In this document: piece after piece, positions 12,546 through 23,244 of the stretch
Position numbering within the stretch: the stretch's first letter is position 1
How the letters are laid out: every line of letters begins with the position of its first letter
NCBI GenBank assembly: GCA_949128115.1
Contig: OX421966.1
Location: 3,534,001-3,598,000 of the forward strand
DNA length: 64,000 nt
Direction of reading: 5' to 3'
Source of the DNA: Anaspis maculata
Taxonomy: Eukaryota > Arthropoda > Insecta > Coleoptera > Scraptiidae
Position numbers and translations under genes: made by a program
The notes under the pieces: model-generated
The model's database searches: none
Told to the model about the DNA's origin: nothing
Seen by the model: the letters and a program-made list of their open reading frames with translations, nothing else

Positions 12546-13044
12546 AATCCAAGTACTTCTGTATCCTTACAGGAAACAACAGAAAAATCATCATCCAAAG
12601 AAAAAGAAAAAATAATATGAGTTCATTGAATGAAAAGACTGCTGGCTATCTACTCTGAGGAAGCGTTTATCAAAGTACTTCATTATCAGCCACCAGCACT
12701 GCAGACAGACAAAATGAAGAAGCGCAGAAAGAAGAATAGGAAGAAAACAACAACTAAAAGAGGAAAACGCGAGAAAACCGAAATGACTGAAGCAATCAAA
12801 CGTAGAACAGACACATTGGGGATTATGTATAAAACGGAGAACATGCTCATACTCCGATTCTGTAGGAGTTATCAAGAAAACTTTTCCTTAACATAGCAAA
12901 AAAAAATTCAATCATGATTATTATTGTTGACCTTCATCGAAAGTCTGGACAGCTTCAGCTTGCGTGCCTTTGTCTTCGTCAAATAGAACCCAGTAGTGAA
13001 ATTATTTCGTCAGTTGTTGCAGGAAGAATAAAGAAAAATCAACT

Positions 13045-14015
13045 TACACAATGGAAGAGAGCAGTCGGAAAACAGAAGGAGAGAAGACAGGGAGCTCGGA
13101 GTTCAGCCGGAGATTAAGGGGGCAGACGGAGAACCAAACGAGGGCGGATGGATCGGAATATATGATCAGCGGGCAGAGGACGAGGTGGCCGACGGGCAAA
13201 GCAAAAGAGGTCGGTTTCGGCGGACACATTGATTAGCAGACGGAGGGCGAGAGGGCAGACTGATCACGGCCGTCGGCGAAGCACCGACGGAAGAGCCAGT
13301 TGGAGAGCAGTGAAGCGAGACGGAGAACGAAAAGTGGACTCAGAGCTCAGAAGAACGACAAAATCTCAAGGGAACAAGTCATGGGAGCCGGTAGACTAGG
13401 GCGCTAGCGGGAGCTACCCAACACAAGATGCATCGATTTGCTCTTTGGCTCGTCTTTTGCCTCCGGTCGGCTCTTCACCAAGAGCATTCGACGGAGAACG
13501 AAACGACTAGAGCGAAAACGGGAGCAAACGCGGCATCTGAATGTGGCTCTCCGGTTCTTTCTACCGTCCCGGTTGGCTTGCGCCCGTTTGCTTTGTCGTC
13601 TCGGATCTGCAGCTCTCCGCCATCCACTTCGGTTCTTCCATCCCGGCTTTTCCGAGGCACGGTTTTTCGGAACGTTGGGTGCAGAGTTCTCGATCAGAGA
13701 ACTTTACGTATGCGCTCTCGTTCCGAGAACGCAGAGTCCTGTTCTTCGTTCCTCCATCTTCAATGGCGGTCGTTTTCTGCTCGGCTTTCGAGCTGTTCGC
13801 GCTGCTCTTCAGTTCAAAGATTCAGGCGATCGATGTTCCTCGATCGGCCATCGGATTCCTGCGCTGGTCGTCAGTTCCCTCCCGTCTTGCTTCCCTCGGT
13901 TCTTCGATCGGCTTTTCTGGTTTCTTCGTGCGGTTCTTCGGTTCGTTTGATCGACTCTTCGGATTTTCCAACGGCTCTCTGTGCTGGGAGGGACGCCTGT
14001 ACGCACTTTGGTAGG
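13045..14015. other. GC-rich island, open in all three forward frames over part
   Basis: Composition shifts abruptly to GC- and CpG-rich for about 1 kb. The left part is purine-rich (GGAGA, GACGGA, GGGCAGA). The right part (from about 13430) is pyrimidine-rich with repeated TTCTTCG, CGATCGGC and GGTTCTTC words. Forward frames at 13428-14021, 13438-13950 and 13541-14014 are simultaneously open, so openness reflects composition, not selection. The translations are Ser/Arg/Phe-rich and match nothing I recognise. It ends at CTTTG GTAGGT, which could be a splice donor, so a 5' UTR exon or promoter-associated CpG island is possible. Confidence 0.5.
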
Positions 14016-14339
14016 TATTAATTTATATCTTCGAAGATGTTGGTTTCAAATTTATCGAGTTGTTTTCATAAGGCAAAGGCACGCTCAGCCGAGGTGTGTG
14101 CTGATTTTCAATAAATGCAGAGATCCGTTTTTTATTTGTCCCAATAGAATTAGTACATAAAGTGTTAGAAGTTTAACTAACCAAAATCTCTTGCAGCAGA
14201 GAAATTCTGGAGAAGAAATCAACTGAAATCGCGCGTATCTGTCCCTGCAAATTTATGAAGCGGAAAGTTAATTGGGACCTCCTTTGGTGAATTTTAGTTT
14301 AGTAGCCAATAAAAAACGCAGATTTACCCCTATACTTTT

Positions 14340-15240
14340 TAAAATGGGGTCCATTTCGAGCTGGCTTATTTAGCTACATTTTAGCTACATTTAGCTTAGC
14401 TTTCTGATCAACCTGAACTAGCTGAAATCACGTTCAAACTTGGTTGAGCTATAAATCAATTTACTAAGGTCAATTAAGTCTGGCTACAGCCAAGGTAGAC
14501 TTAGCTTCAGCACTAAATACCTGTACCAACACAGATTGGCTTAGCTCCAACTGATAGGTTAGCTAAGCTAGTTCAACTACTTAAGCTTAGCTGTTTAGCT
14601 CAAACTAGGTCAAATTAGCATACCCACGCATCTAAATAACTCGGATCAACTCTTGATCAGCTTCAGTCACACTCCAGCTCAGCTTATCTTACTTTTGTCT
14701 AGTGCTAAGTAACTCACGATAGCGACATGGATTTCCAAGTCAATTCATCACGAGACAGAAACGGTTAGTTCGATAGTTTTTGTGATGGCGAACAAGGAAA
14801 ACTACTTCTGTCACTCATGCGGCGGTTGCTTCAGAAGTTACAGGGTGTCCTTCTCCTCCTCCTCCACCACCTCCTCAAAATGTGTCAGAATGAACTATCT
14901 CTCTCTACTGACATGTTTGACACCGTGTAACTTTTGAAGCAACCAACGCATGAGTGACAGAAGTTGTTTTTCTTGTTTGCCATCACAAAAACTACCGATT
15001 TGACCGAGTCTGTCGCGTGATGAAATGACTCAAGTAAAATGTCGCTATTCGGCGTACTATTAGCTCAATCAAATTATGAAAACAGCTTCATTGTCAGCCA
15101 TTAGATCGGACTGAGTAATTTTTAATAATTAGCTAGCTCAATTCAGCTGAAGTCGAAACAGTTCAGCTCAGCTTCACTCAATAGTTAGCTCAAGTTAGCT
15201 CGGTCCTGACTCGATTCAGTCCCAGGACTAACTCGAGGGT
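14340..15240. repeat. AGCT-rich low-complexity tracts
   Basis: TTAGCTTAGCT and GCTCAGCTTAG-type sequence at 14340-14716 and again 15090-15240, interrupted by the foldback at 14717-15055. Same tract type as 6975-7340. Confidence 0.75.
14717..15055. mobile_element. Small foldback element, ~150-bp arms
   Basis: ATAGCGACAT at the left end pairs with TGTCGCTAT at the right. Arms share TTCATCACG(A/C)GACAG, GTAGTTTTTGTGATGGC and ACTTCTGTCACTCATGCG in inverted order. The loop is the short C/T-rich stretch near 14855-14920. It is inserted in the AGCT tract. An ACAGGGTGTC word near 14842 links it to the TACAGGGTG-bearing palindromes. Confidence 0.88.
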
Positions 15241-15430
15241 TTACCATAAGACTTTGTCAAAAATTGCACCTCGGCTCCTTCGCAGTCGTCTGGTACGCCA
15301 CTGGTGCATTACACTTCCTGGAAACTTATTTCATTGGGTTCCTCGACTTTGAAAATATAAGGGCCAATGAAAAAAGTATGAAAAAAGGAACGATTTCAAA
15401 AATGGTAACTTCTTGTACCTTCGACATCCA
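15235..15430 (-). repeat. Arm fragment of the 34.8-37.2 kb palindrome family
   Basis: Matches 36490-36680 in the same orientation (TTTACCATAAGACTTTGT, TCGTCTGGTACGC, TTTCAAAAATGGTAACTT). It begins at the same internal point (GGTTTACC next to an AGCT tract) at which the 7345 fragment begins, as if an element had been split there. Confidence 0.75.
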
Positions 15431-16185
15431 ACAGAAAAAATGCCAAGCCTCGTACAGATGGGGACTTTCAGTGTGTTGTTCCCCTTCAAGTTCTGAAGGG
15501 ATCCTCAAATTTTTAGATTTTCCTTAATTTATTCCAGGTTAAAACCTGTTTTGCCTGGGCTAGGTATATGATGCGTCGAATTTTTAAGTTGCAATTTTTT
15601 ACACCCCCTCCAATAACTCAAAACCCCCGAGTGCGATTTTCGACGATTTTGGATATGTTGTAGAGCACTCAATTCTGAACGGAATATTAAGTTTTCATGA
15701 CGTCCATATTTATTCCGAGGTTTTGCCGATTTTTTCACTATCTTTCCTGTACTTTCAATTTTTTTGACACCTTCTATCTAAATATTGATGAATTCATGGT
15801 TTTATTGAAGAGTAGTTCTAAAGATATGGGAAAAAATATGCTCAAGTTCTCAAAAATCAAGAAAAATGTTCTAGGGTTTCGAAACATCTAGAAAAAATTA
15901 AGGTTTTTCTGGGAATCAAAATAAATATACTCAAGTTATTGAAAATCGAGTTAAAAATATGCTTGGAAAGATATGTTGAGGATTTTGGAAATCGAGTCAA
16001 AATATGCTCAAGTTTTCAAAAATTAAGAAGAAAATGCTCTGATTTTTTAAGAATCAAAAGAAAAACTTCACATACTTCACAAACTAGCACACTTCCCAAC
16101 TGTTCAAGAACTTATAACATTTTCAATATTTTCAACTGACAAACGTAAGGGCAGTATATCTTTCATGAAAAAAAATTGCAAACAT
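15431..16185. other. Spacer downstream of Echs1 copy B, no gene seen
   Basis: AT-rich, with a diffuse repeat of AATATGCTCAAGTTTTC and AAATCAAGAAAAATG words (about 15835-16050). Confidence 0.4.
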
Positions 16186-16250
16186 ATTTTTTATTGAAAA
16201 AAATGTAGTAAAAATATTTTTTATTGAAAAAAATGTAGTAAAAATATTTT
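16186..16250 (-). promoter_or_regulatory. Duplicated 30-bp 3'-end block with two AATAAA signals
   Basis: A direct duplication of about 30 bp (TTTTTTATTGAAAAAAATG, then TAGTAAAAATA) places two minus-strand AATAAA hexamers at 16225-16220 and 16195-16190. These lie 40-75 bases past the Echs1 copy B stop codon. Confidence 0.7.
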
Positions 16251-16265
16251 ACGATGCGCTGTGTT

Positions 16266-16555
16266 CTATTCGTTGGTGAAATTGGGCGGGCGCTTCTCAA
16301 CGAACGCCGTCATGCCCTCCTTCCGGTCTTTGGTGGCGAAAGTGCCGTGGAAAATGCGCTTTTCAAAGTGCAGGCCCTCCTTAAGGCTGGTTTCGTAAGC
16401 GACGTTGACGCTTTCCTTGCAGAGGGCGTTGATGAGGTGCGAATTGGCCGCGATCTTTTCGCCCAGCTTGATGGACTCGTCCAGGACCTGACCGGCGGGG
16501 AAGACTTTGCTGACGATGCCCATTTTCTCGGCTTCGTGCGCTGGCACTTGGTTTC
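16266..16555 (-). CDS. Echs1: Echs1 copy B exon 4 (C-terminal helices)
   Basis: Follows a 53-bp intron whose acceptor is AAATTGCAG and ends with TAG at 16268-16266. It encodes the C-terminal trimerisation helices ending [12 protein letters not shown], the counterpart of 3652-3941. Confidence 0.95.
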
Positions 16556-19500
16556 CTGCAATTTCTGTGGTTTTCCTCCGCTATAATATTGAAAAAGCAA
16601 AAACGAACCAGTGAGAGCCATTTCCATGGCTTTGGATTTGCCGGCTACCCTGGTCAAGCGCTGGGTGCCTCCCAGTCCGGGGATGGTTCCGATTAGGATC
16701 TCCGGTTGGCCGAATCTGGCGTTTTCTGCAGCGTAGACTATGTCACACATCATTGTCAGTTCGCACCCTGCTCCCAGCTGAAATTCAGGTATATTCAGCA
16801 AGTTGTAGACTGAACTATAAAAGTTGAAAGCAAGTCTACTAGTCGAATTAACAGTCCGTTCACGTTCAACTAGAGGATAAACTTCTCAAGAATATAAAAA
16901 GTAGAGAAAAGTGAGAGGAGTGGACAGCAGCTTCCGGGAACCGAAAAATCTTTAGAATTTCCTCGAATTTTTGTAGAAATCTTGAGGAATCCCTGGGAAC
17001 TTTCGAAAACGGAAATTTCTAGAAATCCCTGAAAACGTTGCAGAAATTTCCAGAAATTCCTGGAAATCTCACACAAGTTTTCAGAAACCCTATAGAAATC
17101 TCAAAAACTCCCTATGAATTGTCAGAAATGTCGATAAAAAATCTTCAGAAATCCTCAGCAATCCCATGAAAATCTTTGGATATTCACACGAATCTTTGCA
17201 GAAGTGTTCATGAATCCTCAAAATGAAAAGAAATAAATATAAAAATAATATAAAAAATCCCTTGGAATCTTTACGAACCGTATAGTAATCTTGAAAACAC
17301 TAAAACTTTTTGTGAAAAATCTTCACTCTAGCTCATAGATCCATTGAAATCTTTAATCCCAGTACTGCATAGAAATTTGAATGAAGCCTTGTAAATCCCT
17401 AAAAACAGTGAACATCTTTAGAGAGACTTGAAAATCTTGCAGCAATCTCTAGAAATTTCCACAGAAATCCCTCAAAAATTTCGTGTATACCTTTGGGAGT
17501 TACGTAGAAATATCCAAAAATGTTTAAAAATTCCTAAGAAATCTCGTGGAATTCTTCAGAAAACCCTAAAAAACTCATACAAATCTTCCTAAATTTCTAG
17601 AAATCCCGTAGAAATCTTGAGAAATCCATGAACATTTTTGGGACTTCTGAAAAATTTCAAGAAATCTCTTTGAAATCTCTTAGAAATATCTTGGAAATCC
17701 TTGCAAATTTCGTGAAAATCTGCAAAAAGTCAATAGAGATTTTCAAAAATAGCAGTTCAAGGAATCCCATACTAATCTACAGGAATCCCTAGAGATCCAG
17801 AAATCTCCGAAAATTCCTAGAGAGATTTTAGAAATCTTTAAAAAATTGCGTACATATCTTCAGAAATCCTTGAATTTTTGGGATTCAACTCGGCCGAAAG
17901 AGGGAATAAAGTTGAAAGTTGAAGGAAAAGCCTCAGAAATCTCGTTGAAAACTTTAGAAACTCTCAAAAATCTTGTAGAAATCTTCGGGAATCTGTAACA
18001 AATCGTGAAAACCCTCAGAAACTCCAAGAATATCATAGAAATTTTCAGAACTGCCTGAAATTCTCTGCGATTTTCAGAAATCTCGTAGAAATTTCTAGAG
18101 ACTTCTAGAAATCTCAACAAATTCTATAGAAATCTTGAAAACCTTAGAAACTTTATGCAAATCTTCACTCTGTCCGTAGAAGTCTTGAGCACAATCAGAA
18201 TTACATACACATATTCAATCTCAGAACTCGACACATTTTCCAAAATCCTCAGAAATCCCTAGTGACCCCGTAAAAATCTTTGGAAATCCCTAGAAATCTT
18301 GTAGAAATCTTCGGAGATCCTCAAAAATTCCGCAAAAAATCTTTTTGTAATCCCTAGAAACTGTAAAAATTTCAGGGGATCCTTGGAAATGATTAGTGAT
18401 CATCAGAAATTTTCAGAAATTCCTAGAATTTTTGTAGAAATCCCTGAAAATCCCATGGAAAATTATTGAAATCTTCAGAAATCCTGAAAAATCAGCAGAA
18501 ATATCGTGAAATTTTTTTATGAAAATTCCGTAAAGTCTCCGAGAATCTCTACAAATCTCATGAAAATATTTTCTAGAAATCTCATAAAAATCTTTCTAGA
18601 TGCCTATGACTGAGAAATCTCGTAGAAATTTGCTTCTAGAAATTTTCGGAATACTCTAGAAATCATATATAAACTAAAAAATATTTTAGAGCATCCGTAA
18701 TTCCACAAATAATTGAGTTGAATGTCAGATACCGTTTTGGAATTTGTAGGAAATGTTTCATTGCAATCAAGTTCAATGATTATTTGTGGAAGTACAGGAA
18801 CGACGAAAATGGCAACAGCGCTCGAAACAATAAAAGATCGGCGCCAACTGTCACTTGTGACAATTATGATGACACTTGTCGTTTTTACCTAACCTCATAG
18901 ACCTAACCTACGAGAGAACACAGCTTGTCGAAAATACTTGTATCGAGAAGGAAGTGCAAAGAAGCTACGAAGGGATGCGTTCACGGTGTGTGTAAAAGTG
19001 ACAGCCGCTAGAACGGGGCCTGCAGCGTTGCCATTCAACTGACTAGTGTGCGAAAGTTTTCAAAATTTGGCGCCATTACGCATGCGCACTTGCCCAAACG
19101 AAATAGCCTATCATTGACAACTTGAATTGTCGCAATACAATTTCCACAAGCGATTGAGGCTTACGGCGATTCCATTGACAGCAGCTATGAGAGGCTTGAC
19201 GGTCTGCGGTACTTTTTCCCAGTGCGTGAGATACTTGAGGTCCGCCATCTGGGAGTAGTTCCAGTGCTTCATTTCTTTGATGTCGGCTCCCGCCGCGAAA
19301 GCTTTTCCGTTTCCCGTGATGACTATGGCCCCGACTTCTTTGTCGTCATCGAAGTGTTTCAGGGCTTCGGACATTTCCTTGACGAGGCCGTCGCAGAGGG
19401 CGTTCAGCACTTCCGGGCGGTTCAGAGTGATGACGCCCACGTTATTCTTCGCCCCGGCTTTGCGCACCTTGATGAATTCGAAATCGGTTGCTGGAAAAAA

Positions 19501-22500
19501 GTTCAGGTAATTATTGACGATACCACTACTTCTCGACTTTAGCCACCAACTTTTCACAGTAGGTAGACACCACTAGTCCGGATGCTAGTTGCATAAAATG
19601 GAATGAACCTTGCATTTTTTGATGAGAAGATGCTACTTGGTGGAAATGTTCATTGCATCATACTCTTCCGATCCAGAAAGGTAGCCATCAGCGTCATCCA
19701 TGCCAGCAGCGTATACAGGGTGAAACAGAAAAAAAAGTTGGGAAATCATAGTTAAATAACCGAAGCAGGTGGAGACGTGTAATTCACCACATGCATCAAC
19801 TGTTTTATGCTAATGAAGTCACAGCAAACCGTTCTTGATTACCTTGAACGGTCTTTGGAATGTAGGGGAAAAACAGAAAAAAAAAACAAAAACACTCTTT
19901 TTTCCATAAATAAGTGATTCTCAGAGATATTGACACAATACCTACTTGGTATTTCTACAAAAAGTAATGTCATAAATGATATGAGCTGGGTAGCCAATTC
20001 CTAAGCCAACTATTCCCAGAAATACGATTGTCAACTTTTTTTTTCCTCTTGAGCACCATCTTGAATCTGCCCTGTGGGACATCGTTGAAAAAGTGATTGG
20101 TTATCATAATAATGGTAATATGTTATCATTGCATCGTGAAAACAACCTCCCCATCATAATTTAGTGACCTCTTCGGCGGGAAAGAATTGCCATTCACGTA
20201 TTTTCTGACTCTTCAAAGCTTTAGTGCTCATGATGGCATTTGCAACATCTGGAATGGTAAAATATGTTACGCATTATGAACCTTGATGTACTTTGAGGTA
20301 GCCTACCAAGTTTCGCAATCATCAATTGAAAGATTTGTTCTTAAAAGCTGTTTGAACAAAATTTGTTTAATTTTATTATGGGAAATGGAAAATCTTGGAT
20401 CTTTCACCCGTATTTGATACCTCGTTGAGGAAAACCTGAAACCAAAAGTCTCCAAAAATTTTATGCCAATGGTTCACTGAAAACTGCTTTTCAATGTGTA
20501 GCTGTCAAAATCTGCATAGCTGCGTTCAGATTCCAGACAGAGAGCGACAAAGAAGTTCATGCAGTGAAGAAAGACACAACTTCCAATGCAACGGAGAAAT
20601 CCCGGAAATGTCCCTTTTAGATAGGCTTCCCGCAATACACAGGTTCTGTAAGGCTCTCAAGCGTGGGTGAAAGGCTTGAAACATTACTAACTTAAGGCTC
20701 TAACAGTGTACCAAATTGCACATCTATGTTGTGAAAAGCAAGGTCTCCAGACAGCTTTCAGTCAAGCTCTGGACTAGTTTTTTCTCGACTGTAATTTATG
20801 TCTTTTTTACTGCATGAACTTCTTTTTCGCTCTTTGTCTGGAATCTGAACGCAACTATGCAATTTTTGACAACTAAAACATTGAAGAACACTTCCCACTG
20901 AACCATTATAAAAAAAAAATCGGAGACTTTCGGTTTCAGGCTATCCTCAGTGAGGGATCAAGTAAGGGTGAGAGACCCAATATTTTGCATTTTCCATAAA
21001 AAACGACACAAATTTTGTTCAAACAGCAATTAAGAACAAACCTCTCAATTGATGATAGTGAAACTTGGTGGGCTGCCTCAAAGTTCATCAATGTTTATAA
21101 TGCGTAACATATTTCACCATTCCAGATGTTGCAAATGCCATCATGGGCACTAAAGCTTTGAAGAGTCAAAAAATACGTAAATGACAATCCTTTCCCGCCG
21201 AAGAGGTCACTAAATTATGATGAGGAGGTTGTTTTTGCGATGCAATGATTTCATGTTACCATTATTATAATAACCAATCACTTTTTCGACGATGCCTCGC
21301 AGGACAGATTCAAGATGGTACTCAAGAGGAAAAAAAAGTTGACAATCGTATTTCTGGAAATAATTGGCTTAGAAATTGGCTACTTAGCTTATATCATTTC
21401 TGACATTACTTTTCATAGAAATAGCAAGTATTGTGTCAATATCTCGAGGAATTACTTATTTATGGAAAAAAGAGTATTCTTGTTTTTTTTCTGGTTTTCC
21501 CCTACATTTCAAAGACGGTTCAAGGTAATCAAGAACAGTTTGCTGTGACTTCATAAGCATAAAATAGTTCATGTATGTGGTGAGTTACACGTCTCCACAT
21601 GTTTCGGTTAATTGAATATAATTTTTCAACTTTTTTTTTCTGTATCACCCTGTATACGCCGCCGGCATGGATGGCGCTGATGGCTACCTTTCTGGATCGG
21701 AAGAATACGATGCAAGGAACATTTCCACTGAGTGGCATCTTCTCATCAAAAAATGCAAGGTACTTTCAACTAGCATCCGGACTACACCACAACATCACTT
21801 TCGTCGACCGTAGTTTCCTGGGGAAACCACTATTTCCACAGATTTTCCAAGTTTTTCCGAATAACCTCTATCTTTTCAAACTAACGGGACGGGGAGTAAG
21901 AAGGAACATTTCACAGAAAAAGAACACAGCAATAGGAAAGTGTAAAATGTTCCTTCTTTCCATTACTTATCCTTCTTTTGTTCCTTCTTTCCATTACTTA
22001 TCCTGCAAAGAAGCATCACACTATAGCATTGCTAGAATTTTCTAAGAGTTAGGCAACCAATTAAACAGCTATGTAGGACGCTTCCTTCTGCCTGTACTTA
22101 CGTCGTAGGACATTGGTGGATAAGTAATGGGAAGAAGTAATGGAAAGAAGGAGTAAATCTGTGGAAATAGTGGTTTCTCCAGGAAACTACGGTCGACGAA
22201 AGTGATGTTGTGGTGGTGTCTACCTACCGTGAAAAGTTGGTGGCTGAAGTCGAGAAGTAGTGGTCGTCAATAATTACCAAAGTTCAAATTCATTACAGGT
22301 GAATAAATACTAAATTTGAAAAGAATAAATCATGAGCTAGGGATGGCAGATGAATTCAACGTTTTGGAATAATGATTTGGAAAGAGAGAAAACGAAGTAA
22401 ATATTACATGAAATAGGAATAATATATGATAAAGATGATAGTAGAACTCCCTATATTAGGATCCAATAAGTTTATATTTTTAAAAGAGAAGCTCTCTTTC

Positions 22501-23168
22501 GTTTATTGAAAAGCTGTATTCACAGCAGGGTAAAAGTATCTTTAATATTTCTATTTCTCTCTCAAAAATGAAGATGAAAACTCAGTTTTTCATACGGTGT
22601 ACTAAGTGTGTTAGAAAATAAAAACAAAGAGTTGTTTCAATTGTGTAGAAAAAATATTTTTTCTTTTTTGGTTACAAATTTTCTACGTCTTTCAAAATTA
22701 TAAAACAGTTGATGATTTTTCCGTTTGTCAGAAGAGGTCCCAGCAATTATTTAGAAACTTTATTTCCAGTGGTTTAGGGCTATTCGGCTTCCAAAAAAAT
22801 ACGGGGTTATCCAAACGGAAACAAGATGAACAAACATTCAGTGGAATCCCATCCAAATCTCTTTATCCTAATTTTTGAGGGAGAACACCAGTTACATGGC
22901 AGTATGGAATACAGCCATAACACCAGTTTTCCCCATGCACCCCAATTCAAAACTCAATAGAACAACAATAGATACCAATAATAGCATTCTACCGGTCTGA
23001 ATATGGGCGATCGCACATTGATTTTAGCAGAACAAGGTAGGATTTTTCACTGAACTCACTAGCAATTGGGGCAGTGGCGTAGAACTTGACTCTCATCTGG
23101 TTGACCAGAGCTTTGGACGCTCCATTTCGGGCCAATTTGGCCAAGAATGTAGCACTTGTAGCCGCCAT
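16266..23168 (-). CDS. Echs1: Echs1 copy B, complete: mitochondrial enoyl-CoA hydratase
   Basis: Coding exons are 23168-23060 (109 nt), 19490-19165 (326), 16777-16609 (169) and 16555-16266 (290). All introns are GT-AG, and the 894 nt encode 297 aa, close to the 290 aa usual for ECHS1. The enzyme adds water to short-chain trans-2-enoyl-CoA in the matrix (beta-oxidation, valine breakdown). An Arg/Lys-rich, acid-free presequence ([16 protein letters not shown]) precedes the crotonase fold. The catalytic glutamates are E151 (GAGCEL) and E171 (FGQPEI), corresponding to Glu144 and Glu164 of the rat enzyme. The oxyanion-side motif is LGAGC rather than the common LGGGC in both copies. The introns of 3.57 kb, 2.39 kb and 53 bp hold a long palindrome and a tandem array. 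The start ATG gives the presequence and follows a short 5' leader. Confidence 0.95.
16609..16777 (-). CDS. Echs1: Echs1 copy B exon 3 (catalytic exon)
   Basis: Encodes residues 146-201 with both catalytic glutamates and [12 protein letters not shown]. Acceptor AATTTCAG, donor GTTCGT. Length and phase are identical to 3409-3577 in copy A. Confidence 0.95.
16920..18690. repeat. AGAAATC(C/T) degenerate array in Echs1 intron 2
   Basis: Same pattern as 4720-6975 (GTAGAAATCTT, CAGAAATCCC, every 14-16 bases). It fills most of the intron between exons 2 and 3. Confidence 0.85.
19165..19490 (-). CDS. Echs1: Echs1 copy B exon 2 (crotonase N-terminal half)
   Basis: Begins after TTTTTTCCAG and ends GGAATCGCC before GTAAGC. 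Encodes residues 37-145, including [16 protein letters not shown] and the oxyanion-hole segment [10 protein letters not shown]. It ends with AAVNGIA, which continues directly into LGAGCEL of exon 3. Confidence 0.95.
19506..22275. mobile_element. Long palindromic (foldback) element in Echs1 intron 1
   Basis: The left end GGTAATTATTGACG at 19506 is the complement of CGTCAATAATTACC near 22275. Inverted matches run inward through CACCAACTTTTCAC, ACTAGTCCGGATGCTAG, TACAGGGTG with AACTTTTTTTT, and GAACGGTCTTTG with TGTAGGGGAAAA, to a turn near 20.7 kb. Arms are about 1.2 kb, with small substitutions only; the right arm carries an extra nested hairpin (21788-22205). No transposase ORF. The left end lies 15 bp upstream of the exon 2 acceptor. 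Confidence 0.9.
21788..22205. mobile_element. Nested hairpin element inside the 19.5-22.3 kb palindrome
   Basis: CACCACAACATCACTTTCG with TCGACCGTAGTTTCC at the left is inverted at the right (GGAAACTACGGTCGA with CGAAAGTGATGTTGTG). The opposite arm of the host palindrome reads CACCACTAGTCCGG without interruption, which gives the empty site and shows that this is a later insertion. Confidence 0.85.
23060..23168 (-). CDS. Echs1: Echs1 copy B exon 1 (mitochondrial presequence)
   Basis: Encodes residues 1-36 plus one base of codon 37. It starts at ATG 23168-23166 and ends at CTA before a consensus GTGAGT donor (23059-23054). The sequence is rich in Ala, Lys and Arg with no acidic residue. The single leftover base joins the CA of exon 2 to give Thr, which restores the crotonase frame. 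Confidence 0.9.
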
Positions 23169-23244
23169 GGAGGTTATTGTCTGAAGACGATAAAAATGTC
23201 AAAGAACGCTCGCTTTTAACAACAACCGGTTCATGATGGTCCAA

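Noticed and set aside
13428..14021. 197-aa ORF starting MHRFALWLVFCLRS with an apparent signal peptide
   Set aside because: All three forward frames are open over the same stretch and the translation is low-complexity Ser/Arg; no domain or splice support.
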